The translations under genes were made by a program, and so were the position numbers. Under the pieces are notes generated by a model. That model searched no databases. It saw only the letters and a list, made by a program, of their open reading frames with translations, and was not told where the DNA came from. Source: Turritopsis dohrnii (Eukaryota; Cnidaria; Hydrozoa; Anthoathecata; Oceaniidae). From it: a stretch of DNA of 64,000 nt. Within the stretch, counting starts at the first letter, position 1. Every line of letters begins with the position of its first letter. This document shows positions 21,250-33,900 of the stretch, one piece after another. The stretch spans positions 806,001 through 870,000 of the forward strand of contig BQMF02000050.1 of NCBI GenBank assembly GCA_027922465.2, read 5' to 3'.

Positions 21250-23628
21250 GACACAAACCCAATCAAGGGCCTGTGCTCTTCTGGATGACCTCCTGCAACA
21301 ACCGATGTATCATCAAACCGATGAAATAAGTGATCATGATGCCCCTTACGTCATCATGAACATTAAAAAAGAACGCTTCGAACCTCGCTACAAATGCATT
21401 CTCGATGAAAAAGTTTCAATATCAGAAAATACACTGAGGACTTTAGCGAGCTGCCATTGAGTCTAGTTTTCAGTTTTGATGATCCGGAAGACCAAATATC
21501 AACATTAAATAAACTTATCCATAACTGCATCAATGATCATGCACCACTAAAACGTGTCAAATTAACCCGCCCGATCCTGCTATCAGCCAAGCCCAAAATG
21601 AACTTGAGCAATCCCGTTTAGCCTCAAAAGAAACCGGAGATTTAAACGAACGGATTAAATACCAAGATAGCAGAAACAGAGATATAGATATAGAGATAAA
21701 GAACACTTTCATGCGTAAAGCGTTATCATCTAAAAATCCTAAAACTGTCTGGAACACAATAAATCGCATTCTTACTAAGCAATAAAAACACATCAAGTAC
21801 CCTCCTTCAGAAAAGAACCAGTACTTCGGCAAATTGGCAGCTAATGTCACTAACAATGAGAATAAGGCAAGCAGCTATGAAACTTTAATTAAAAATTTAC
21901 CCATGAACAACAGCGAACAATCCTTTAGTATTAACCATGCACATACAGTGACGTGCTAAAACTAATTATGAGTTTGAAAAACGACTGCTCCAGTGGACAC
22001 GACGAAATCCCGGTACGATATATAAAACCGGTTGCCGAGTACATAGTGTCCCCATTAATGCACGTCATCAATACTTCAATTGATAAAGGTATTTTCCCAA
22101 AACAACGGAAAATTGCCAGAGTCCCATACCAAAGATCAACAATCCAACCAATGTCAAAGATTTTCGACCAATTTCCGTACTACCGGTCCTCTCTAAGATT
22201 TACGAGCGTGTCATCCTCACCCAGCTTTGCTGCCACATCGAAACTAATGTTCTCTACAACACCACACAATCAGGTTTCCGCAAAGGACACACTACTACAA
22301 CTTTGCTACTTAAGCTGAGAGATGATATTAGAAGAGCAATGAATAGAAGTGAAGTCACTCTATCGATCCTTATAGACTATTCCAAGGCTTTCGATACCAT
22401 CGATCATTGCATCCTCCTCGAAAAGCTCCAGAAAATGAACTTTGCAAACAATTCCATCAACATCATCTGCAGTTACCTCATGGATCGGTACCAGTATGTC
22501 CAGATCGAAGATAAGAAATCGTCAGTTTTGCCAATGTTCTTCGGGGTACCCCTGTTTAACCTGTATGTCGCCGAATTAGCTGACCGAATGTCCTCTACGA
22601 CCATCCAGTATGCTAATGACATCACTGTTTATCGTCACAGCAAATTACAAGACCTCAACAAATGTATCGATGAGATTGAACGTGACATCAGCCAGTTGTC
22701 TTCTTGGTCACACAACAACAACTTGATACTCGATCGCGATAAACTGCAATGTATTCTGTTTTCATCTATGCGTTTAAGCTCAAAGCACAAACTTGGAGAT
22801 TGTAACTTACTTATTCGCTGCTCTGGAAAGTCCATGGAACAAAAACCTAGCGTGACGATACTTGGTGTCATCTTCGACCAACACCTCTCCTGGGCTGATC
22901 AAGTCAACAACATCATCAAATCTGCTCATGGAACGCTTTGTGCATTGAGAAAATTCAGTAGGTTCACTCCTATGAATGTTAGGAAAACGTTGGCGGAAGC
23001 ATTGGTTCTCTCAAAAATGAACTATTGCAACGTTGTATGTGGACAAATGCCTAAGTACCAGATCAGCAGACTACAGTGTGTCCAGAACACAACAGCAGGC
23101 TATGTATATGGACGTTACGCCACATTAGTTGATGTTGGCAACCTAAATTGGCTACCTATTACAGAATACATTGATTATAACACAGTTAAACTTGTTCATC
23201 AATCTCTTCATAACAAAGTATGGCCTAAACACCTAGCTATTGAACTTATTGAACGACGAAGAAGTCTGCGCTCATCAGAGAAAGAACCGAGCATAAAACA
23301 AGGTGACACAAACACTTTTCAACAACAAGCCACAATTATAATGAATTACCACAAGCTATGAAAAAGATCGACAATTTAAAAGTTTTTACCAAAGAAGTAA
23401 AAGGGTTTTACAAAGATAAAGGTCTTTCCAGGGCTTTGACTTTGTAAGACCCTTTTCTATTGTATTGTATTGTATTTATTCTATTATATTCATAGTTTTA
23501 ATTTTTTACTAGCCATTATAAACGAATTTTAACACTTTTATTAGCTTTTCATCTATTTATTTAATTTTAGGCAGAAGAACCATTGTAATATATGGAAGCC
23601 GATTTATGTTAATAATAATAATAATAAT
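21250..23628 (+). pseudogene. Non-LTR retrotransposon (LINE), 5'-truncated and RT-defective
   Basis: Starts within the C-terminus of an APE-type endonuclease (SDHDAPYVIMNIKKERFEP, frame from 21248) and continues through the linker into reverse transcriptase with several frame changes. The longest frame (22303-23361) has TLSILIDYSKAFDTIDH, then VPLFNLYVAELAD, YANDITVYRH and LGVIFDQHLSW. The expected PQGS(I/V)LGP segment before LFNLYV is missing, an in-frame deletion of roughly 8 residues, and the YADD box is YAND, so it cannot be active. The 3' end carries AGGCAGAAGAACCATTG and an (AAT)n tail to 23628. A related 3' tail occurs near 46000. Confidence 0.85.
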
Positions 23629-23772
23629 CTACCCAATTTCCCTCACATCATGGCATGGGTCGACCCGGCGCTATGGTACATTCCCTCGTGCATGGTGAAT
23701 CGCCGCCAAGGGGAATTGAACCACGGTCTCTCGAATAAATTACGAGAGTGATAACCACTATACTACGGCGCC
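23629..23772 (-). mobile_element. tRNA-derived SINE or tRNA-like pseudogene
   Basis: On the minus strand the sequence begins GGCGCCGTAGTATAGTGG, containing A box TAGTATAGTGG, with B box GGTTCAATTCC (23712-23722). Both match the Pol III consensus. The anticodon-arm region is 21 nt (CTCTCG...CGAGAG) instead of 17, and the acceptor strands do not pair cleanly, so it is not a normal tRNA gene. A body follows and meets the (AAT)n tail of the LINE tail-to-tail. Confidence 0.65.
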
Positions 23773-24875
23773 ACACGAATGCCCTAGAATGCCCTCATTA
23801 AAAATTTTTTTCTCTTCCGAAAGCTTGCCTGAGAATGGCCGCAAAAGCCAAGTTCTTAATTATTTAGTTTTTAGCTATTTTTTTTTTTGTTATTTGACGG
23901 TTTTGTCCAATCGCGTTATAGGGGAGTGTTTCAAATTGTAAGCGATCGTCATCGTTGTTATAACCCTAAAAATTAGCCTTTAAACTCCAAAATAGACCAA
24001 TTATCAAGCTTTGTTAATTTGACTATACTGATTTCTAGTTTGATTTCATTTGTTTTTCACAATTTGGTCACGAAAGGAAAATTTGGATGAAATTTAGACC
24101 AATTTTCCCGAGTGCATCATTGTTTTTAAAGTCTTTACACACATCAACTTGAAAAAACTGACTTTTGAATTGTTAGTTTTTCGTAATTTGACCATACATT
24201 CTCGAATATACATTGTGCATGCCAAGAAGTGTCTGGAGTAAACAAAAAATGCTTTAACAATCGAAAAAATACTCTGGAGAATTGCGGTAAGAGAAGATTT
24301 GATACGAGGTCATGTAGATTTCAGGTACTTTTGGGTCCGTTAAGAATGCAGTTGAATGGTTCCAGGTTTCTTCATATAATCAAAAAGGCAAAATGTCCAG
24401 GGAACGAGGTTGTTGGAGCTTTCCCTCCGAATGTTTTTTCAAATACTGATATTTTGCTATACTATCCCCCTCACCCATCTCGTTAAGATATGATAACTTG
24501 ATGACAATGAGGCAAATTATCCCATCGCAATTTCAACTGAAAATGTTTAAATTGAGATTCAGAAGAAATGTGTTATCACGCGACAATCAAGTTTTTAATC
24601 CACGATATAAGAAGCAAAAATATAAGCTGACGATATCAACACAGCTTCAGGCTGTAATCAGCCACTACAGCAAAACATCACTAAAAAACACAGTAGAAGA
24701 ATCAAGCTTTTTGCATTTTAATTTGTGTTTTAAACAATCAGGGGGGATGAAAATAATCATACAAAAAAATATTATCAAGAATTTATTTCTGATCAATTAC
24801 AAAATTCTCCGCTTAGTCTTACACATAACGAGAAGTATCGCGTCCAGGCTATAAATATCTTTCCAAAAACGAAGC
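23773..24875. other. Spacer between LINE/SINE and EIF3C 3' end, no gene seen
   Basis: AT-rich. Frames at 24229-24486 and 24498-24854 show no family resemblance and no splice context. EIF3C 3'UTR and termination presumably lie at the right end of this interval. Confidence 0.5.
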
Positions 24876-24933
24876 CTACCACCGTCTGTTAGTGGTACGC
24901 TCACTTCTACCACCGTCTGTTAGTGGTACGCTC
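24876..24933. repeat. Tandem duplication of the last EIF3C codons including the stop
   Basis: The 27-nt segment 24907-24933, encoding the C-terminal residues ERTTNRRW and TAG, is repeated identically at 24876-24902 with a 31-bp period. The downstream copy lies in the 3'UTR and is not translated because the first TAG terminates. Confidence 0.9.
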
Positions 24934-27900
24934 GCCTCTAGGATTTCCGCGATCGTTTCTTTGATTCCCACGGTCACCGCGATCCTTTTTCCCTTGTTGG
25001 AAGATCGGTCCGTATTTAAAGTCTAATATTCTTTCGTGTTGTTCCACTAATGTATTCAGCTACAACGATAAAATCAAATCAACATGTTTACAAAATATAA
25101 AAGTGAAATGACAGCTATTACAATCCTGTTGTGTGCTTGTCTAACAATATCTTAATGGTTAAAAGTTTCTTATTTTCATTTGAAACAAAGAGGCATAAGG
25201 AGAGATTTACCCGATAAACCCAAACAGAAAGAAAAGTTTTGTGCAAAAGTTTCAGTGACGACATGTTCTTGGACTAACCTATAGCCAACCAACGTTCTTA
25301 AAGATCAAGGGACGTAAATTAATTACGCAAAGGTCTATTGACGAAACTTTAGAAATTTAGCTTGTCTAACGTGATCACAACCCGTCATAAAAGATTGAAC
25401 GTCACAAATTCAAAGACTAATGGAACGAAGAGGTGATTGTTTTGTTTTCAAATAGTTTTCGTGCTTGAAGTACATGACCTTCAGGCTCTCAACAAACACT
25501 TGAAAGTGCTCTACCATTAGTGCAAATGCGACCCGAAAATGAAGAAGAATTTCAGCCGCTGACGTCCTAATGGATGGATGCTCAGTAACGCCTCTACCAG
25601 GCAGTATCAAGCCAATGAAAGAGTCTTACCTTATCAGATAGCTGCAGTGTTAAGCTTTGTAGATATGTCGGTTCAGCGCCATGGTGCAACACCAAAGTCT
25701 GTGTTGGTTCATCCCAAGATGCCTGAAAGTCAATGAAGTGTTTTTTACTTACTATCATGCTTCCACGAGGGGATCACCAATACTTGTGGGACCGATCGAC
25801 AGTATTGTTGATAAGATTTAATCTCCTAAGCAGTAGTTTATTTCAGGAATTGTGCCTGTGACACACAGTGGGCAAAATCTTCAAAATGTCACTACGACGA
25901 AGGGCATTTTCATTGAAATAGTGTGTATATTTCTATAAAAACACACTCCTTCGCAGAGATTTTTTAACAAATTTGCATACTGGGTTAGTACTATCCACAA
26001 AATCTCCTACTTAAACGAGACTGATAAATGACTTTTGAAACCAGACGAATTTATATTTCAAATGGTTCCTGGGGTACTTTTATTATGGACATAATATCTA
26101 GATATCGATATCAGTCAATTTTCCAGGAAACTACAATTCAACATTCAAAACATATCGTCACGTTTACCTGCAACTCTTCATTGATAATCATTTTACTGAT
26201 AGTGCTATGAACAACTGGCGGAGGGAGGTCAAACATTTCTGCCAGACTGTGCATGCTATAAAATAAATATATGAAGAATTGTTATAAGCGAACAAAAACA
26301 AAAAAAAACCATCAATATTTTGTCGGTGGATATCCATCTGGCGAAAAGAAAACAGCATTTGAGGATTTCACTTCACTCCACCTACCTTATTGAATCATAA
26401 ACTTTGTTGTAAGTAAAAAGATACGTTCGAAGACTCTCTTCTTGAATTTTTCTGCAATACATAAACGAAAGAAAATATCATAAGCAATCGAAATTGTCGA
26501 TAACAACAAAAGGATAAACAGACATGTCATGTCTGTCTTCACTTCCACATCCTGCTGCAGTAACACCAACAGAACAAAACAGAAGAGGAAGACGTCAATT
26601 ATACCACTAGTGCAAATGTAAACTGGAAACTAAGTTTATCCCAGCTACTGACGTCCTAATGGAGGATAACCCAGCGGGCAAAACCGTCAAGAAGTCACCG
26701 CGATGAAGAGCATTTTTATTGAAATAGTGTGTGTATTTCTATAGAAATGCACTCCTTCGCTGAGATTTTTTAACAAATGTGCCCACTGGGAAAAAGAGAA
26801 AGCAGAAAGATAATAGAACATTACCGAGTCAACATGGCTTTCACTTTCTCGGAATTCGGAAACAGCTCCCAACAGGACACGGCTAAAACGTTTTCCACGC
26901 AACCTTTCCAGTCACCCTTCTTCATTGATTTCGAGGCTGCAACAATATGGTCACGCATGCTTTCCGGGGGACCTACGTTAAAAAATCGTATAGAATGAAA
27001 TACAGTAGAATTTAACGGCAATTGAAGATGGATAGTCAGTCTTCCTTCAGAAAGCGAACAACATTACACATGTTGACATTCCCTTTGAATTCATGAATAG
27101 AAAACGTACTTCATGAAAGTAGGTGTACGTACTGCATGAAAGTAGGTGTACTTACCAACAAGAGCTTGCTTATCACTAAGTCTTAATTGATAATGAAAAC
27201 TTTTACTGATCTGTCTTCGACGATAGTCATACTCATGAGCTGAATGATAAAGATGAATCAAAACATCACCTTGAGCAATTCTGTGGTCACTAACATTGAC
27301 CAGTTCAAGTCACTTAGGTTTTATTCAAGCAATCTTGAAAAAGACAATAACATGATTCAGTACCTGCCATATAAGGGATCTCCAATAACATAGCCGACGT
27401 TAAATAAACACACTCCAACAACTCCAGGTTAATATGCATGTGGAATGGTAGCTGTAAAAGATAGAAGGGAAGGGAAAAAATGCAGCAAAATCTGTGTTAA
27501 TAAAACATATGAAAAAACTTGTTTCAACTGCTGCATTTAGTTGCTACAGAAGAAAGTTTTCGGCTTCAGACACGCTTATTCAGTGGCCGTTACACAAGAG
27601 TACGATTATATAATTTTTTTTCTTTCAAATTATACAGGTTTCTTTTTATAAGCAACCAAGATCAGACCTTAGTAGTAATGTTGCTTAAAAAATAACCATT
27701 TTTTAGTAGTATTGTTGCTTAATTTGTTGCTAAGAATTTCCAATCTTGAATACCTTTGTGTAAGCTGAAGTATTTAAGTACAAAGTGTAGGACACAGGTA
27801 CTGCAACCTAGTGTAACCTCCTAGTGTGACAATTTTAAGAAATGTGTTGTAGCTATGCTAGTGCTGCATGATTTCAAAATTTTATGCTGCTAATTTATGT

Positions 27901-30900
27901 AAGATCCTTGTAGTACTGTTGCTTAACTTTTTGAGAAAATTTACTAGTGTTGCTTATAAAAAAAACATGTACACAGAAACCGAAAGAGATGAACAACGAA
28001 CCATCCTGCGCTTATCAATCTTCTCTTGTTCAGGAGTGCGATCCATATTCTTCATGTTCATAAGACCTTGAGCTAACAGTTCCTTTGCTCGACCGGTAGC
28101 TTGTATGTCTTGCAAATTATTATGTGCATCTTTTATCATACCATGTCTGAAGGCACAAAGGCCTAACTGCACCATAGTCCGGTTGTATAGAATCTGAATG
28201 GGAAAAAGTGTAATATAATAATAGTGTCATGCAAACAGAACTCAGCCTAAAATTGCAATGTTTTTTTGTTGTTGAGGATTTCAGCAATTTTTTACGTGAC
28301 CTTTTAACATCTATTCAGGATTTTTCCAGATATTTTCATCAAATTTGATGAGATGTTTAGGCAGGGATCATAATCACATGGGGACATGATCACCAGGAGT
28401 AAAATTTCTTATAGTATGCCTTTCAAATGTATAATTTCTATTTATTAATCAGCTTGACAGATATGTTAGATGTCCCGAATTATGGTAAAATTCACAAAAA
28501 CGAGTCTTTGCATAAATTTGGAAACGAAAATGTATGTTGCTATTTCACAGGACTTGTGTTCCACCATCTTAAATTTATGGAAGCAGAGTTAAGAAGGCAT
28601 GTTCAGGATTTCATGACGACTAACATGTGAGGAAATACAACAGCATGCACTTGGAAGGGGTTCCACATTAGATGACATCAGCTTTGCCCTTATGTTTAAT
28701 TAACAACTGAATAAGTCGTTCACAGTTGGAATTTGCTTTCGTTTTAAACACAAACTGAATTTCCTTTAGTTTCATGCAATTGTAAATCAACTTCCTCAAA
28801 TCACAAGCAATTGTGAGATGGTCATGTATATAATTAGGGTTTTCTTTTTCTTTGATAAGTTTCCTTCTCATAGTTATCAAGAGAACGTTTGTAAACATCA
28901 AGGAAACTTCATTTTTTCTCGTCATCACAACAACGTATTTATGGTAGTACACACAAAACAAACAAAAAGCCCTGGAATCTACTGCATTAAGGCTACTTTC
29001 AACACTTTTTTATGTTCAACTTTCAAGCAGCATGGCTAAGTTTGAGATGGATTGAGCAAATAAAGCTTAACAGAGATAAATTCTAGGAATTCCACGGCAC
29101 CTAGAATTAATCATTCCTCCCCAATCAAATGTTATACCTGTGTTGGAACATCTGAATGCTGGATAGTTTCTTGCAGATGCGAGATCAACATCAGGTCTCG
29201 AGCTTCATACCAACGGTCATGTTTGGCATGGTGGTAGATGTGACAAAGCATGGCTCTTGTTCGAATACGATCGCCACCATTAGAATAAATGTATTTACAA
29301 AGACGATTGATCATTGTTGTACCATCATCTGAACTTGCATCTGATGTGGTTTTTTCATTTTCTTTATTCTGATCCTCCTCCTTGACAACATCCTCGAATG
29401 AACTAGTGTCAATTGAAACATTTTGTGGTTCAATTTGTAAACGCTTCTCCTCAATCGTTTTCATTTGAGCATTTATTTCACGTAACTCTTTTAAGTCCAG
29501 CTTAAAGTATGTATGTTCAATACGAAGCAAATAAATTCGACAAAGTTGTTCTGGATGAGCATTATTTTTTTCACTGTAACACAGAACTCGATCTATCAAT
29601 GCAACAACCTCGATTTCATCTTTAAGTCTAGAAGAAAAGCAATGATTTATACTACAAATTCTTGACACTCATAACATAACTACAATTGCCTTTATACAAA
29701 AGTAGTCTTAAGGCAGTATGTACACAAAGATTCCTTTCGGGGAAGTACATACATCTCTAACGGATACATAGGACACTATTTCGGATAAACTTCCTCCAAC
29801 ATAGTGTGTTTGAAATAAGAATTCTGACCAAGTCAGTATAAATTAAAAATTTGTTTACTTTTCTACATATTCCGGTGAATGTCCATCAGTATGTTGCAAA
29901 ATTTTATTGAACTCTATGTCGATCCTTTCCAATAACGTCACAGGATCTTCATGCAGTTGATAAGGCTTACTGGTATCCTGTAGATAAGAGAACCTTGTTT
30001 TATCATTGAATCATACTTGATTTAAGTAATGGATTTGCAGCGAGGTCATGATAGATTTTCTTGTAACAATAACATAGATATAGTGCAAGTGATTGAATCT
30101 CACTACAAACCTCTAAATTTTCCTCATCACCTCGTTCAAACAGTATATCAGGGTTTCCCTCAATCAAACCAAATATTTCGGTACTAACTTCCAAAAGTCT
30201 ATAAAAGAATTAAAGTGACACTTAAACCGATTCTCGTTGCAGGTTCTATCATCTTAACATGCAAAACATGGTTAAAACATCAGGACAAGTTCACTTTGCA
30301 AATGTACCTTTTCCACATATCTGGTTTCAGCGCAATATCTGTTCCCATAGAGGAGTCAATGATAGCAGAAGCAATGTTAAACAGCAATTTTAGGCTCATG
30401 CCAACACCAAGATTATGCTCTTCAGATATGCTTTTTAATTGAGTGAAATAATAAACTTGTTCACTCCTGTCAGTTCCCTTCTTCCCTCGCACTGCAAGAA
30501 TTTCGTGAAATTTCTTCAGCACTGCTTGATGGTTAATTTCTGTATCCTTTACAAACAGAACTTTCATTTTATCACTAGGCTTGGAAACTTGAGTCCATCC
30601 TTCATCTTTTGTTTTCTTCTCAACTTTGTCTGTTCGTTCTTTCTTTTGTCGTTTGGAGCTCTTTTTGTCATCCTTGGATCTGATGAAAAATACCAAATTA
30701 ACACTGTCATTGTCAGACTTCATTGATCAGCTTTTTTGACAATAGAAATTAAACCTTTCCATAAAGCAGGACACAAAACAGTAACAAAATTTTGGGGGAT
30801 GGCAATCGAAAATATTTACGTGGTATCTTTCAAAAACATCCATGCTCCCCATTGTCTTCGGCCACCTTCAGGCAACTCATCCTCACTGGATGAAGAATCA

Positions 30901-33900
30901 GAATCCGAAGCAAAGAAGTCACTGTCATCATCTTCATCATCATCATCCAAATTTTTTGTCTATTATGATAATTCAGATGTGAAATAAAAATCTTCGACTT
31001 AAAGATGTAGTCCAAACAAAAATAATTTGTTATTCAAAATACTTGTGTTTTAGTATGATACAATATTTTTCTTTCAGTTTTAAATACTTGAGTAACAATG
31101 GCTTTTTAAAAATCCTTCTAAAAACACTTCCCTTTCTTCTGGCCTCAAAGTTGTTAAAATTCAGTACTACACAAGATGTCACTAAGAATAACTTCTTTCT
31201 TTCTTTCGTTAAGTAAAAACTACAAGAACAGACCCAACATCAGATGAAAGGAAGAATTGTTTTCTGCACGCTAGCATAAGCACACTTCTGTACATTCTTT
31301 TGTTATTCTTCTGTAAAACTATGTATTAAAAGAGACATACATCAATCTCTTCCTTAATATACATGAGATTAACATTAATCTTGCATGTGTTTTTCCCCCC
31401 TTCAAAAATACCAAACAATTTTGAAGGGTCTACTAACATGCGGCTCTGGGAATCATTGATCAACAGAACATAGATTAAATGCAGCGTAAACACACGAAAG
31501 GTTGATATGAAGATTATAATTTAAATTTTACTTACAGACTTACTATCGACCTTTTTAACTGGTTCCACTAAAGATAAGGATATGTAATAATAAGACAGAT
31601 AATTACATTACTGTAAATTCTTGCTCCAGTGCTACCGCTCTTATTAAAAATTAAAAAATTTTGGTGCATACCACACAATGTAAGGTTACAATGATTTTAC
31701 AAGATATATTTAGATAAAATTAGTATTTAGATAAAATGAATATTTTCAAAATTTACAAAATTGCTGTTATTTTGCAGAATGAATCAGTGAACTAGATTTT
31801 GAATTGTATGAATTCTGAGACATAGAAGAGGAGAATTAACATCAAAATTCATAAATATAAATAGAACATTGGTCTACAACATTGTAGAAAAACAGCTCTC
31901 CACAGTTTTCATGGTGTTTTAGCTTGAATACGACTTAATAGCATCAGCACTGGGTTGACTGTTAAGCATTTTCAGTTTGACAGTTTTGGCAAAGAATTTC
32001 ACAAAAACTAATTTTTCAAGTTAATGACAGGTGGATCAAAACTTTGAAAGCTGATCATGCAGTACCAACCATTATCCTAAATAAAATTTATGTGATGTCC
32101 GACAATTTGATCTCCTGCATGTTTTTGTTTTTATAAGCATAAACGTTTATAAGCATGCCCAGCCGCAGTTCTGTTAAAAAAAGAAAGAAAAAAAAAGCAT
32201 ACACTAAGCATATTCATGAACCTGTATTGTTGCAAAATTTAAAAACTTGTTTGTAAAAAGAAGCATGCATATTAAAACTTCAATAAGTTCTCTTAACAAT
32301 ATACTGTTTGAATCGTAAAATACAAAAAATCGTAAAATATAGGCTTTTAAGTGGTCCATCGGAGTATGTAGCACGTTAATGCTAATTTTTATATGTTTTG
32401 GATAATATCGGATTATATTGTAATAAGCGCACCATAACGCACAATTCCAGCCTTTATTTTGTGATAGCTTAAGCATAACAGAGTCTTATCTGAAAATTTA
32501 ACAAAAACATAGTGTAGAACTTATTGACTTTCTGTTTGATAGGCGACTGACAGAAAAGGTTATTGCACAACCTTTCTGCTAATTAACCTCAATTCCATCT
32601 AGCACTGTAAATCAAAGTGAATGCCTACTAGAAGGACTTCACAAAGATAGATTATTGTGCCAACAAAAAAATGTTATACTGACTTGTAATCAGAAATCTA
32701 AAATTTATGCAGAAGGCTACAAAGATATTGAAAGTTGCAGGTACAAGCAAACATGTGGCCACATTGAAGGTACGTTAAACAAAGCTTTAGTCAAATTTAT
32801 CTGAGAAAGGTGGTCTTATCTCTGTGCCTAATGTCTTTCATGTTTTCCAATAATGCTATGAAGAGGGCCACACCCTTCCATGGAAACTCTATAATTATTT
32901 GTCAAAATACTAACTTGACGATACAAATATAATAATCTCAAAATAGTACGGAAATATTTTTCCTTTCAAAATGTTTACTTGATTAGGAAACAACACAAAA
33001 GACAGTACAAAACAAATTAGGTAGTTTATACCAGGCGTGTCTTTTATGGTCACTTCTTCCTCCTCTTCCTCCTCCTCTTCTGCTTCTTCAAACTTTTCAG
33101 GATTCTAAACGATGAAATTTACAAATGGATTAGATATTGCACCTTCACCAATTAATGTGAGTCTGCAAAATTGACAAACCTCTCGATAATCTGCTATTTT
33201 TTCTTCAAAATCACGATTATATTTTTTCAGCTTTTGCCGCAGACTTGCTAGAGCCTGAAGATCGATAAAAACAATATGTGAAAAAAATCCACCAGAATCC
33301 ATATTACTTCAAATTATGACCATGAATATTCATACCTTTGCATTCAGCTTTGATAGTTTCTTTCGGCCGTCAATGTCTTCCCATTGCTACCATTAAAATA
33401 AAATGCTGATTTATTTATTAAGATTTGTTTGTCAACTTAATGTGTCAGATACTAATTTTACACTACACATACAATGAAAACACGAAAGAATACTTTACAT
33501 TATTAACTCACCCTTTGAATATAATCTTCTAAGTCACCAAGACATTTCACATAAAAGTTGGGAATTCCTTCCTTATCAATAACAGCCTTCGATTTTTCAT
33601 ATTCTTTGGTCAAATTTTCATACTCTAGAGCAGTTTGAAGCATAAATTTAAGTAGAAGGAGACACGTAACCACAAACTCAACATAATTCTGCAATTGCAT
33701 ACCTGTCTGTGTTTTTGCTAAATCATTTATATTAATACTATTTCGCATACTTTTGATGATTGTCTGTAAAATATCAAACCTGAAAGAGAGAACACATTCA
33801 CTGTGTTATAGATCAGACCGATTTTTCTTGCCTACATGAACCAAAAAAACTTGAAAAAGAAAGAGGAAACTGAAACTGAAGACAAATTCTCTTTTTTAAA

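Noticed and set aside
23700..23772. A functional tRNA gene on the minus strand
   Set aside because: A and B boxes are good, but the anticodon arm is four bases too long and the acceptor stem does not pair; it is continued by a SINE-like body and tail.
30736..30987. Plus-strand frame with a Ser-rich stretch at 30736-30987
   Set aside because: Antisense shadow of the acidic Asp/Glu/Ser-coding EIF3C exon 9.
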